Positions 8,407 through 16,946 of a stretch of DNA of 37,090 bases are shown here, piece after piece; the stretch's first letter is position 1, and the number at the start of each line of letters is the position of its first letter. The DNA is from CAWUIO01 sp963922455 (GTDB lineage: Bacteria; Bacteroidota; Bacteroidia; Cytophagales; Microscillaceae). The translations under genes and the position numbers were made by a program. The notes under the pieces were generated by a model. It was not told where the DNA came from. It searched no databases and worked only from the letters and a program-made list of their open reading frames with translations. The stretch covers positions 1-37,090 of the forward strand of contig CAWUIO010000067.1 in the NCBI GenBank assembly GCA_963922455.1, in the 5' to 3' direction.

Positions 8407-9057
8407 ATGAAGCCGAGAATTAAGATTTGTTGTATCAGTACCGTCGAGGAAGCAAAACTAGCCACCGATCAAGGAGCTTCTGCATTAGGCTTGGTGGGGA
8501 AGATGCCCAGTGGCCCTGGGGTGATTAGTGACCAAATAATCCGGGAAATTACCCGGAGTGTGCCCCCTCCTGTGGCCACTTTTTTACTTACCAGCGAAAC
8601 CCGTACCTCTCAGATTATTCAGCACCACCGGGTTACGCGTACCAATACCTTACAAATCGTAGATGCCCTGCAAGAAGGTACTTATAAGGATTTGCGAGAT
8701 GCCTTGCCCGCAGTCAAGATCGTGCAAGTGGTTCACGTGCTAGACGAAGGCTCGGTGGAGGAAGCGCAAAGTGTAGCGCCTTACGTAGATGCCATTCTTT
8801 TAGACAGCGGCAACCCTAATTTGGAAGTAAAGCAACTGGGGGGAACGGGCCGGGTGCACAATTGGAAGCTTAGCCGACAGATCCGGGATACCGTGGGGGT
8901 GCCTATCTTTTTGGCGGGTGGGCTCAAAGCAGAAAACGTAAAGCAGGCGATCGAGGAAGTAAACCCCTATGGTTTGGACCTATGTAGCAGCGTACGAAGC
9001 GGGGGCCAACTAGACCCCCAAAAACTGGACACCTTCTTTGAAGCCGCTTGGGCCTAA
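8407..9057 (+). CDS. Phosphoribosylanthranilate isomerase-like protein (TrpF family)
   Basis: A 216-aa TIM-barrel of the TrpF family. TrpF isomerises N-(5'-phosphoribosyl)anthranilate in tryptophan synthesis. The positions matching the catalytic pair are present: C8 in KICCIS and D133 in AILLDSGN. The phosphate-binding strands are also recognisable (GGTGRVHNW, FLAGGLKAENV, DLCSSVR). Differences from standard TrpF are KICC instead of KICG and the absence of the usual VQLHG segment. No other trp gene is near, so this may be a paralogue with another substrate. I chose the ATG at 8407; a TTG at 8392 is in frame. It is convergent with msrA. Confidence 0.82.
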   Translation: MKPRIKICCISTVEEAKLATDQGASALGLVGKMPSGPGVISDQIIREITRSVPPPVATFLLTSETRTSQIIQHHRVTRTNTLQIVDALQEGTYKDLRDALPAVKIVQVVHVLDEGSVEEAQSVAPYVDAILLDSGNPNLEVKQLGGTGRVHNWKLSRQIRDTVGVPIFLAGGLKAENVKQAIEEVNPYGLDLCSSVRSGGQLDPQKLDTFFEAAWA

Positions 9058-9083
9058 AAAAGCCCTGTGATGTACAGGGCTTT
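9055..9083. terminator. Terminator shared by the convergent TrpF-like and msrA genes
   Basis: A 10-bp stem (AAAGCCCTGT with ACAGGGCTTT, 5-nt loop) is flanked on the left by a run of A, so msrA transcripts end in six U residues. For the plus strand the T-run is only three, so termination there would be weaker. The hairpin overlaps the TrpF-like stop codon and begins seven bases after the msrA stop. Confidence 0.8.
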
Positions 9084-9089
9084 ACGTGT

Positions 9090-9632
9090 TTATACTTTCT
9101 CCACTTTGAGATGTTTGGCAAATTGATCCCGGGTTTTTCGGATCTTCGGGTCGATGACCACCTGGCAATACGCCGCATCCGGGTTGTTATTATAATAATT
9201 TTGATGATAATCTTCAGCCGGATAAAACCCCGTATAGGCCGCCAATTCGGTCACAATAGGCTTTTCAAACTTGGTTTTTAAGTTTTCCAGGATTTGCTGG
9301 GCAATCGATTTTTGTTCCTCATTTAGGTACATGATAATCGAGCGGTACTGGGTACCCGAATCGCCACCCTGTCGGTTGAGTGTAGTGGGGTCGTGGCTTA
9401 CCATAAAGATCCAAAGCAGGTCTTCATACGATAGTACTTCTGGGTCAAAGGTCACTTTTACTACTTCGGCGTGACCTGTGCGCCCTGAGCATACCTCTCG
9501 GTAAGTGGGCTTGGCAATTTGCCCCCCTGCGTAACCCGACTCTACTTTTTCGACTCCTTGAAAGCGCTGGATGATGGCCTCAATGCACCAAAAACATCCT
9601 CCCCCAAAAATTGCTACGGATTTACTTGTCAT
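9090..9632 (-). CDS. msrA: Peptide methionine sulfoxide reductase MsrA
   Basis: MsrA reduces the S-epimer of methionine sulfoxide in proteins and free methionine. The active site GGGCFWCIE gives the nucleophile C13, with C16 as a possible resolving partner. Other family blocks are ESGYAGG, GRTGHAEVV, FMVSHDPTTLNRQGGDSGTQYRSII and PAEDYHQNYY. The length of 180 aa is normal and no MsrB domain is fused. There is no signal peptide, so it is cytoplasmic. It is transcribed alone and convergent with the TrpF-like gene. A dispersed repeat sits beyond its 5' region. Confidence 0.97.
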   Translation of the reverse strand: MTSKSVAIFGGGCFWCIEAIIQRFQGVEKVESGYAGGQIAKPTYREVCSGRTGHAEVVKVTFDPEVLSYEDLLWIFMVSHDPTTLNRQGGDSGTQYRSIIMYLNEEQKSIAQQILENLKTKFEKPIVTELAAYTGFYPAEDYHQNYYNNNPDAAYCQVVIDPKIRKTRDQFAKHLKVEKV

Positions 9633-9730
9633 GGCTTGTTTTTTTGTTATGTTCTGCTATAATAACAAATACGGTCTCCATGTTTTTGTAAGCTGGCAGA
9701 CATAGTTAGAATAATTGACTTATTTCTTTT

Positions 9731-9863
9731 GGGGCTTCCCCGCGCGATGACAGAAGCTGCCAAATGAAACCCATTGTTAAGGGCGCGGGTCGGGCTCTCG
9801 CTACTCGCTGCCTTTCCCCGCTAGGCCTACACGAGCTCAAACAGGCCGCTCCATCCCTAAGCC
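9731..9863 (+). repeat. Dispersed structured repeat, copy E (AAGCC subfamily)
   Basis: This plus-strand copy runs from ggggcttcccc to ccctaagcc. The terminal pair is GGCTT/AAGCC and the inner stem CCCGCGC/GCGCGGG. Its 3' end lies 19 bases from the stop codon of the minus-strand transglutaminase-DUF2126 gene. Confidence 0.9.
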
Positions 9864-9882
9864 GAGCGGAAATCCTGTCTAG

Positions 9883-12800
9883 TTAAAAACGCTTCATTTT
9901 ACGTAGGTCCAGGGTATGCGGATATTCCGGGTTAACCGGGATCTCTCGCGGGATAAACACCGATGCCGAAGGGGCTTCGTGATTTTGAACAAAACGCTTA
10001 GGCTTACCGGGCACCCATTGATCTAGGGGTGCTTGATCGGGCCGGTAAGCTCCCTGCGTATGCCCGTAGCCCCAGAAGCGGCTCTCCCGACGCGATTCGG
10101 CGGCGTAACTATTAACCGGATAATTGTCATAAAAACGCCCTCCCGGATGGGATACAAAGTAAGTACAACCACCCATCGAGCGTCCATTCCAGGTATCAAA
10201 AATATCAAATACCAAGGGTACATCAACGGGTAAGGTAGGGTGCAAGGCCGAGGGAGGAGCCCAGGCTTTATAGCGGATTCCGGCCACGTATTCTCCCTGC
10301 GTGCCCGTGGGTCGTAAGGGAACTCGGTAGCCATTACATAGCAAAATATAGCGGTCGGAATGGATTCCTCGGATTTTAACCTCCACCCGTTCCAGAGAAG
10401 AATCCACAAATCGCGCGGTTCCGGTATTGCTCATTTCTTCTCCCAATACATTCCAGGGCTCAATGGCCGAACGGATCAAGAGCTCGATATTTTCTACTTG
10501 GAGCTTACCCAGAAGTGGAAACCGAAATTCCAAGAAGGGTTCCAGCCAATCTGCATCAAAGGGATACCCGGCCAGTTGCAATTGATGACAAACATCTTGC
10601 ATATCGGCTTGTACATAGTGATGGAGTAAAAACCGATCGTGTAGTTCGGTACCCCAACGTACCGGCATATTGCGGTAGGGAGTTTTCCAAAACCAAGCCA
10701 CCAGGTTTCGGATGAGTAAAAGTTGTACCAGGCACATTTCTTTACTAGGGGGCATATCAAAAGCCCGGAGTTCCAAAATTCCGAGCCGGCCCGAGCTGGA
10801 ATCGGGTCGGTAAAGCTTGTCAATGCAAAATTCGGCCCGGTGGGTATTTCCGGTGAGGTCTACCAAGAGGTTTCGGAAGATGCGGTCTACGAGCCAATAG
10901 GGGGTGCTTTGCCCCGATTCTGGGTCAGGAATTTGCTGGAAAGCTATTTCTAATTCATACAACATTTCCATGCGGCCTTCGTCTACCCGGGGCGCTTGAC
11001 TGGTAGGCCCTACAAAAGTCGAGGAAAACAGATAGGATAAGCCGGGATGGTTTTGCCAGTAAGCAATGAGGCTTCGGAGCAAATCAGGGCGTCGGAGCAA
11101 TGGGCTATCCGAAGAGGTCGCACCTCCGAGGGTAATGTGGTTCCCTCCCCCAGTGCCCATATGTTTGCCATCTACCATAAATTTTTCTGAGCCTAGTCGA
11201 CAGCTCTTGGCGGCATCGAAGAGGGTGTCGTAGGTACGCAAAACTTCTTGCCAATTGTGAGCCGGATGTACATTGACTTCAATTACGCCCGGATCAGGGG
11301 AGACTATCATTTTTTCTACTCGAGGATCATAGGGAGGGGCATATCCCTCCAAAATAACGGGCATTTGGAGCTTTTCGGCGGTAGCTTCAATAGCAGCCAA
11401 CAAATCTAAGTAGTGCTCAAGGTGATCGCAAGGAGGCATAAAAATGTATAATCTACCTTGACGGGACTCTATACAAAGGGCCGTTTTGATGGTAAACACC
11501 CGGAAAGTAGGTTCAAAATCATCTGTTTCTTCCTCTGGTTGGGCAAAGGGGTCATTGGGTTTGATCTCTTCATCTTCGGCCCATACATATTCACGAGGCT
11601 TGGCCAACTCACTGGGGATTTCCTCTTGAGGTTTTTGAGAGTAGCGTTCCCGCACGGCATCGATATAATCGGCTAGGGCACCCCGTTCTTCGAAAGGGCT
11701 CCGTTCGGCCCGGTGCTGTCTTTGGGAGGGAACCTGGTAGGGTAGGGCATCTAAGGGCAAACGCAATCCTAAGGGCGAATTGCCCGGAGTTAGGAACATG
11801 TGTTTGCGAGAGAACTCCCAGGCACAACTTAACCAACATTGCTTGTAATAATTCCATTGCAAGGGTAAGACAAAGCCTTTGGGGTTGTTCATTCCCGTTT
11901 TGAGGTGCTCAGATAAGGTCCTTCTTTCTAGGCTGTCCCGTAGGTTAACCTCCAAGGGGTCCACATTGATGGGCAGTTGCTGTTCTTCCCAAAGGAAGTA
12001 AAAAACATCCTCATAGGCGGGCTGGGCATTCTTGGGGTTTAATTGTAAAAAACGGGCTAACTCTTCCATAAACAACTCAGCGTGGGAGTGGTCAAAGCCA
12101 TAATCCTGGTTCATATCGGCCAAGAGTTCAGGTTTGTGCCACATCGGCTGGCCATCTTTTCTCCAGTAGAGTGCGTATTGCCAACGAGGGAGCGCTTCCC
12201 CCGGATACCACTTGCCTTGCCCATAGTGGACAAAGCCTCGGGAGCCAAAATTGTGTTTTAGGGCCTGCACTAGGGCGTTGGCTTTGTTTCGTTTGTCATC
12301 TCCATCGGCGGCGCTATTCCATTGAGGAGATTCCATATCATCTACCGATACGAAGGTGGGCTCCCCACCCATGGTAAGCCGGACATCGCCATTTTTAAGT
12401 TCTTCCTCAATTTGGTCTCCTAAGGCTAGGATCGCTTCCCATTGCTCATCCAAATAGGGCTTGCTAACCCGGGGATCTTCGTGTACCCGAGTGATCTGAT
12501 TGGCATAGTCGAGGGTTACTTCGCAAGGATCACTGGCCCCACTCACTGGAGCTGCACTCACCGGATCTGGAGTACAGGCTAAGGGGATATGGCCTTCTCC
12601 GGCAAAAAGCCCGGACGTGGGATCTAAACCGACCCAACCAGCCCCTGGTATGTACACTTCGGCCCAGGCGTGTAAATCGGTAAAGTCTTCGCTCGGGCCA
12701 ATCGGACCATCGATAGGTTTTTGATCGGGCTTTAACTGAATGAGATAGCCTGATACAAAGCGGGCAGCTAGGCCACAATTCCGTAAGATTTGGACCAAGA

Positions 12801-13359
12801 GCCATCCGGAATCCCGACAAGAGCCTAGGGCTTTCTCAAGGGTTACTTCGGGGTCTTGTATACCAGGCTCCATACGGAGGGTGTACTGAATATCCTCGTA
12901 CAGCATGTGAATGAGAGCTACCAAGAAGTCAACAGTACGAATATTTTGGTAAGGAACTAGTTTTTCCATCCAGGCTTGCACCAGGGGGCCGGGCTCCGGA
13001 TGCTCGAAGTAAGGTAAGAGTTCCTTCTTTAACTGATCGGGATATGTATAAGGGTATTTATCGGCATAATCTTCTAAGAAGAAGTCAAAGGGATTGATGA
13101 CCTTCATATCTACCAATACCTCTACATCAATTGCAAAATGATTTACTTTTTTGGGAAAGATGACCCGGGCTAAGTAATTGCCAAAGGGGTCTTGATGCCA
13201 ATTGATAAAATGAGGTTCGGGTTGAATCTTCAAAGAGTAGCTTTGTATAGGCATCCGACAATGGGGAGCTGGCCGAAGTCGTATTATTTGGGGTGACAAG
13301 GATACTGAACGGTCATACTGGTATTCGGTGTGATGCTGAATAGCAATTCGGGTTGCCAT
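9883..13359 (-). CDS. Transglutaminase-like / DUF2126 (putative amidoligase) fusion protein
   Basis: This 1158-aa protein has two parts. Residues 1-300 are a bacterial transglutaminase-like module: an N-terminal beta domain (IAIQHHTEYQYDRSV), then a core with the Cys-His-Asp triad C181 (GSCRDSGW), H230 (DLHAWAEVY) and D246 (GLDPTSG). Residues of about 320-1150 are DUF2126, classed by others as a putative amidoligase of the glutamine-synthetase-like group. The candidate nucleotide or metal site lies in MGGEPTFVSVDDME, GTGGGNHITLGG and NTHRAEFCIDKLYRP. No signal peptide is seen. The gene is divergent from the ATP-grasp/alpha-E/transglutaminase/Anbu operon, sharing a 242-bp control region, so it should work with it. 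The exact reaction is unknown; making or trimming an amide-linked conjugate is inferred. Confidence 0.93.
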   Translation of the reverse strand: MATRIAIQHHTEYQYDRSVSLSPQIIRLRPAPHCRMPIQSYSLKIQPEPHFINWHQDPFGNYLARVIFPKKVNHFAIDVEVLVDMKVINPFDFFLEDYADKYPYTYPDQLKKELLPYFEHPEPGPLVQAWMEKLVPYQNIRTVDFLVALIHMLYEDIQYTLRMEPGIQDPEVTLEKALGSCRDSGWLLVQILRNCGLAARFVSGYLIQLKPDQKPIDGPIGPSEDFTDLHAWAEVYIPGAGWVGLDPTSGLFAGEGHIPLACTPDPVSAAPVSGASDPCEVTLDYANQITRVHEDPRVSKPYLDEQWEAILALGDQIEEELKNGDVRLTMGGEPTFVSVDDMESPQWNSAADGDDKRNKANALVQALKHNFGSRGFVHYGQGKWYPGEALPRWQYALYWRKDGQPMWHKPELLADMNQDYGFDHSHAELFMEELARFLQLNPKNAQPAYEDVFYFLWEEQQLPINVDPLEVNLRDSLERRTLSEHLKTGMNNPKGFVLPLQWNYYKQCWLSCAWEFSRKHMFLTPGNSPLGLRLPLDALPYQVPSQRQHRAERSPFEERGALADYIDAVRERYSQKPQEEIPSELAKPREYVWAEDEEIKPNDPFAQPEEETDDFEPTFRVFTIKTALCIESRQGRLYIFMPPCDHLEHYLDLLAAIEATAEKLQMPVILEGYAPPYDPRVEKMIVSPDPGVIEVNVHPAHNWQEVLRTYDTLFDAAKSCRLGSEKFMVDGKHMGTGGGNHITLGGATSSDSPLLRRPDLLRSLIAYWQNHPGLSYLFSSTFVGPTSQAPRVDEGRMEMLYELEIAFQQIPDPESGQSTPYWLVDRIFRNLLVDLTGNTHRAEFCIDKLYRPDSSSGRLGILELRAFDMPPSKEMCLVQLLLIRNLVAWFWKTPYRNMPVRWGTELHDRFLLHHYVQADMQDVCHQLQLAGYPFDADWLEPFLEFRFPLLGKLQVENIELLIRSAIEPWNVLGEEMSNTGTARFVDSSLERVEVKIRGIHSDRYILLCNGYRVPLRPTGTQGEYVAGIRYKAWAPPSALHPTLPVDVPLVFDIFDTWNGRSMGGCTYFVSHPGGRFYDNYPVNSYAAESRRESRFWGYGHTQGAYRPDQAPLDQWVPGKPKRFVQNHEAPSASVFIPREIPVNPEYPHTLDLRKMKRF

Positions 13360-13601
13360 ACTTTATTAGTTTGTTTGAGTTTGATGCAAAATATAAAATA
13401 AATTACACCATATTATATAAAATACTATTTCAATAAGTTGCTATATTTAAATAGTGTAATATTGTGTTGGAATTCTTCAGGTTAGTGATGAAAACCCGGG
13501 AATAATCAAAGAGAAATCTATTTTCCTTGGCCCACTCCACCTAAAACATTTACCTTAAGAATCAATAGAATAGGAATTCAAATACGTACAAACAAATCCT
13601 T
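13360..13601. promoter_or_regulatory. Divergent control region with bipartite inverted repeat
   Basis: This is the very AT-rich spacer between the DUF2126 fusion and the ligase operon. The segment at 13449-13460 (aaatagtgtaat) has its complement split in two upstream: attacac at 13402-13408 and actattt at 13424-13430. Such an arrangement could bind a regulator or form a cruciform. On the minus strand TATATTTTG at 13387-13395 is close to the Bacteroidota -7 consensus TAnnTTTG and lies about 30 bases before the DUF2126 start. I see no equally clear promoter for the plus operon. Confidence 0.45.
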
Positions 13602-15062
13602 ATGGAAGAAGGGAATGACATCTTCAACAATTACTACTTGAATGAGTCTATATTAGATGAGGTGTTCCAAGAGTATGATAAAGCTCAGGCCTATTATCAA
13701 GATGTATACGATTATTTTAAGAAGTTAAACCCCGAAGACTTTCAACTCCTCAATGAGTACGCCAAAATCTCCTTCCTAAACCAAGGGATTACATATTCGG
13801 TCTACTCCGACAATCAACCCAATGAGCGTATTTTTCCTTTTGATTTATTCCCACGTATTATCCCTACCTCCCAATGGAACACCCTCGAGCTGGGCATTAT
13901 CCAGCGTAACCGGGCTTTAAACGAATTTGTCCGGGATATTTACACCGACCGGAAAATCCTAAAAGATAAAATAGTACCGGCCGACCTGGTTTTTTCTAGT
14001 TCGGGTTATTGTGAAGAAATGATTGGGGTGCAACCCGTAGGAGATGTATATTGTCATATTTGTGGTACAGATCTTATACGGCATCTCGATAATGAATTCT
14101 ATGTTTTAGAAGATAATATGCGGGTGCCCTCCGGAGTGAGTTATGTCCTGTCTAACCGGGTAGCGATGAAGCGGACCCTGTCCCAGGTGTTTCAAAACTC
14201 CCAAGTGCGTACGGTTAGTGAATATCCCCAGGAGCTATTAAGCGTACTTAAAACGGTTGCCCCCGCCGCAGAAGGACGTCCTAACTGTATCGTGTTGACT
14301 CCAGGGATTTATAACTCGGCTTATTATGAACATTCTTTCCTGGCCCAGTCTATGGGAATCGAGTTGGTGGAAGGCCGGGATTTATTTGTAGATCAAAACT
14401 TTGTCTACCTCAAAACAATTTATGGCCCCCAACGAGTTGATGTTATATATCGACGGGTAGATGAAAATTTTCTCGACCCCTTGGTTTTTAATCCAGAGTC
14501 CTTATTAGGCATACCTGGCTTGATGTCGGCCTATCGAGCCGGAAATGTGACCCTTGCCAATGCCCCGGGCACTGGGGTTTCAGACGATAAAGCGATCTAT
14601 GCGTATGTACCTGATATTATACGATATTATCTCGGGGAAGAACCTATACTCAAAAATGTACCTACCTACCTCTGTGAGCGAGAAGATGATTTGAAGTATG
14701 TCTTAGAGCATTTAGATGAATTGGTGGTAAAACCGGTGGATGGTGCCGGAGGGTATGGAGTAAGTATTGGCCCCAAATTAAGCAAAGAAGAGTTAGCAGA
14801 ACTTAAAGACAAAGTAAAAGATAATCCCCGGGGTTTTATTGCGCAACCGGTCATGATGCTTACGGTTCACGCTACTTATATGGAAGAGGAAAAGCAATTT
14901 GAACCCCGGCATATTGACCTTAGGGCGTTTACCTTATTAGGGAAAGATAAATCTTTTATACTTCAGGGAGGGCTATCTCGAGTAGCCTTAAAAAAAGGTA
15001 GCCTCATCGTAAATTCTTCCCAAGGGGGAGGCTCCAAAGACACATGGATTGTTGAAAGTTAA
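13602..15062 (+). CDS. Circularly permuted ATP-grasp protein (COG2308 type)
   Basis: This 486-aa protein has the layout of circularly permuted ATP-grasp ligases (former DUF404/DUF407). Recognisable blocks are EDNMRVPSGVSYVL near residue 170, VIYRRVDENFLDPL, NAPGTGVSDDKAIYAYVPD, the nucleotide-loop segment VVKPVDGAGGYG near residue 380, HIDLRAF, and the C-terminal SQGGGSKDTWI. ATP-grasp enzymes activate a carboxylate as acyl-phosphate and join it to an amine. The substrate here is not known. It is the first gene of a four-gene operon, with only six bases to the alpha-E gene. The order ligase, alpha-E, transglutaminase, Anbu is a recurrent bacterial neighbourhood. Confidence 0.95.
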   Translation: MEEGNDIFNNYYLNESILDEVFQEYDKAQAYYQDVYDYFKKLNPEDFQLLNEYAKISFLNQGITYSVYSDNQPNERIFPFDLFPRIIPTSQWNTLELGIIQRNRALNEFVRDIYTDRKILKDKIVPADLVFSSSGYCEEMIGVQPVGDVYCHICGTDLIRHLDNEFYVLEDNMRVPSGVSYVLSNRVAMKRTLSQVFQNSQVRTVSEYPQELLSVLKTVAPAAEGRPNCIVLTPGIYNSAYYEHSFLAQSMGIELVEGRDLFVDQNFVYLKTIYGPQRVDVIYRRVDENFLDPLVFNPESLLGIPGLMSAYRAGNVTLANAPGTGVSDDKAIYAYVPDIIRYYLGEEPILKNVPTYLCEREDDLKYVLEHLDELVVKPVDGAGGYGVSIGPKLSKEELAELKDKVKDNPRGFIAQPVMMLTVHATYMEEEKQFEPRHIDLRAFTLLGKDKSFILQGGLSRVALKKGSLIVNSSQGGGSKDTWIVES

Positions 15063-15068
15063 AAACCT

Positions 15069-16007
15069 ATGTTATCAAGAGTTGCCAATTCTCTGTATTG
15101 GGCCGGGCGTTACGTGGAACGTTCCGAACATCTGGCGCGCTATGTAAATGTGCAGTACTTTTCCACCCTGGATGCCCCGATGAGCCAGAATAAAATGTTC
15201 GTATTACGGTCTATTGCCAATATGGTAGGCTTAGAATACGAGCCGGAGGAGGAATTGCAAGAAGAAGACGTGTTGTTTAAAGCAGTCCTGGACCCTGAAA
15301 GTGCGTCTTCCTTACACTCTTCCGTCCGGAATGGAAGGGAAAATGCCCGAGGAATACGAAACACCATCTCGACCGAGCTGTGGGAATCTATTAACAAATA
15401 TTACCACTTTGTCCGAACCTATCCCGTAGAAGTATTCAAAACCCGGGGCTTATACGATTTTTGTATCCAGGCCTTGCAACATTGTGCCAATATCCGGGCG
15501 CATGTACACGATACCCTTATCCATGATGATGTTTTTGCCTTAATACAAATGGGGATACACTTGGAAAGGGCCGCTCAAATTACCCGTATTTTGAGTAATA
15601 AGCTCTATGATATCTCCTCCCTGACTTTTGGCAAGCCCAACCACCCTATTGAAAATTATCAATGGACAATCACCCTAAAAGTACTAGAAGCCTTTGATAT
15701 GAGCTTCCGGTATTACAAGGCTTCTCCCAATGAACAAAGTATTTGTGAGTTTTTGCTTACCCATGATACCTTTCCTCGCTCGGTAGCGTATAACATGGAA
15801 AAAGTCAATCAATACGTTCTTTATATTAGCCAGCGTAAAGCATTTCCTTTTGATAGTCCGGAATTCTACATCTCAAAAATGGCAAATCATTACAAGTTTT
15901 TAGAATATTCTGAATTTTGTGATAATTTGCAGGAGTTCCTCAGCGATACCCAAGAGAAGATAATCAAAGCGCATACGCTACTAGAAAAGGAATACATGAA
16001 AATTTAA
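15069..16007 (+). CDS. Alpha-E domain protein (DUF403, COG2307 type)
   Basis: This 312-aa, largely helical protein begins with the hallmark MLSRVANSLYWAGRYVERSEHLAR and has IQMGIHLERAAQITRIL in the middle; both blocks carry paired Arg/Glu residues typical of the alpha-E fold. The family almost always accompanies the COG2308 ATP-grasp protein and is sometimes fused to it. It is therefore thought to be its partner subunit or a scaffold; its own chemistry is unproven. It starts six bases after the ATP-grasp stop and ends 12 bases before the transglutaminase start, so translation coupling is likely. Confidence 0.95.
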   Translation: MLSRVANSLYWAGRYVERSEHLARYVNVQYFSTLDAPMSQNKMFVLRSIANMVGLEYEPEEELQEEDVLFKAVLDPESASSLHSSVRNGRENARGIRNTISTELWESINKYYHFVRTYPVEVFKTRGLYDFCIQALQHCANIRAHVHDTLIHDDVFALIQMGIHLERAAQITRILSNKLYDISSLTFGKPNHPIENYQWTITLKVLEAFDMSFRYYKASPNEQSICEFLLTHDTFPRSVAYNMEKVNQYVLYISQRKAFPFDSPEFYISKMANHYKFLEYSEFCDNLQEFLSDTQEKIIKAHTLLEKEYMKI

Positions 16008-16019
16008 TCTTCGAGGCAT

Positions 16020-16904
16020 ATGCAAGCTTATTTGGTCGAGTACCACACCCAGAATCAGTTTGATTCTCCCGTAGAAGAAGGTCACTTCGAGTTGACCGTT
16101 CTACCTTGTAAGTCAGACAGCCAAGACTTACAGACCCTTGAATTTTCTCATAGCCTAGAAGGTCCCTCCTTTCTGAGTAACAATAAATATAATTTTGAGA
16201 CTCTTCATGTACGTACACAGCGGTCTTTCAAAAAATTTCAAATCCAACTCAAGGCTTGGGTATTAAAAAGTCCTCCCGAATTAAATGTACGGAGCGACCG
16301 GAGCATCAAGGAAGAAAATAAGCACCTAGAAGATTATAATTTTTATATACAGCACCACCTTTTTTTGCAGACTACTCCCCTGACCAAATTACATAAAGAC
16401 GAGTTAAATCCGGTTTGGCTTAGAAATGAGTCCGAAGAGTCGGTGGGAACCTATGTGAGTCGTTTAAACCAACTCCTAGCGGAGCATATTCAATATGACT
16501 TGTCCTTAGAAACGGCCAGCCAAGCGCTTAGCGCGCACGAAGTGCTCAGCCATCAAACAGGACTTTGTCAGGATTTTAGCCATTTGATGATCGCAATTCT
16601 CCGTTTGCAAAATATCCCGGCAAGGTATGTTTCCGGCTATTTACACGCCGAAAAGATCACCGAGGGGGCGCAGTTACACGCCTGGGTAGAAGCATTTATC
16701 CCGTTTTTGGGTTGGCGGGGCTTTGACCCAGTCAATCAACTCCGGGAAGATACCAATTATATCAAGATCGCTCACGGCCGTGATTATCTAGATTGCCGGC
16801 CTTTTAAAGGAGCTCTCCAAAAGACTAGTAAAACGTCTCCGAATTATTGGATTTCCATTCAGAAAAAAAAAACGAATTTTCATAGTAAGATGACACCACA
16901 GTAA
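16020..16904 (+). CDS. Transglutaminase-like cysteine peptidase family protein
   Basis: The protein has 294 aa, with the same two-part layout as the N-terminus of the DUF2126 fusion: a beta-rich domain (about 1-95), then a papain-like transglutaminase core. The predicted triad is C183 (GLCQDFSHLM), H220 (QLHAWVEAF) and D236 (GFDPVNQ). Bacterial members mostly behave as peptidases or amidases rather than cross-linkers, so it may cut the product of the neighbouring ligases. No signal peptide is present. The coding region ends with an unusual run of ten A at 16863-16872, after which 12 codons remain; slippage there would change only the C-terminal tail. It is third in the operon, 42 bases before Anbu. 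Confidence 0.93.
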   Translation: MQAYLVEYHTQNQFDSPVEEGHFELTVLPCKSDSQDLQTLEFSHSLEGPSFLSNNKYNFETLHVRTQRSFKKFQIQLKAWVLKSPPELNVRSDRSIKEENKHLEDYNFYIQHHLFLQTTPLTKLHKDELNPVWLRNESEESVGTYVSRLNQLLAEHIQYDLSLETASQALSAHEVLSHQTGLCQDFSHLMIAILRLQNIPARYVSGYLHAEKITEGAQLHAWVEAFIPFLGWRGFDPVNQLREDTNYIKIAHGRDYLDCRPFKGALQKTSKTSPNYWISIQKKKTNFHSKMTPQ

Positions 16905-16946
16905 GCTATTTTTGGGCTTCGTTTAACCCTCATTTTTTCAAATTGC

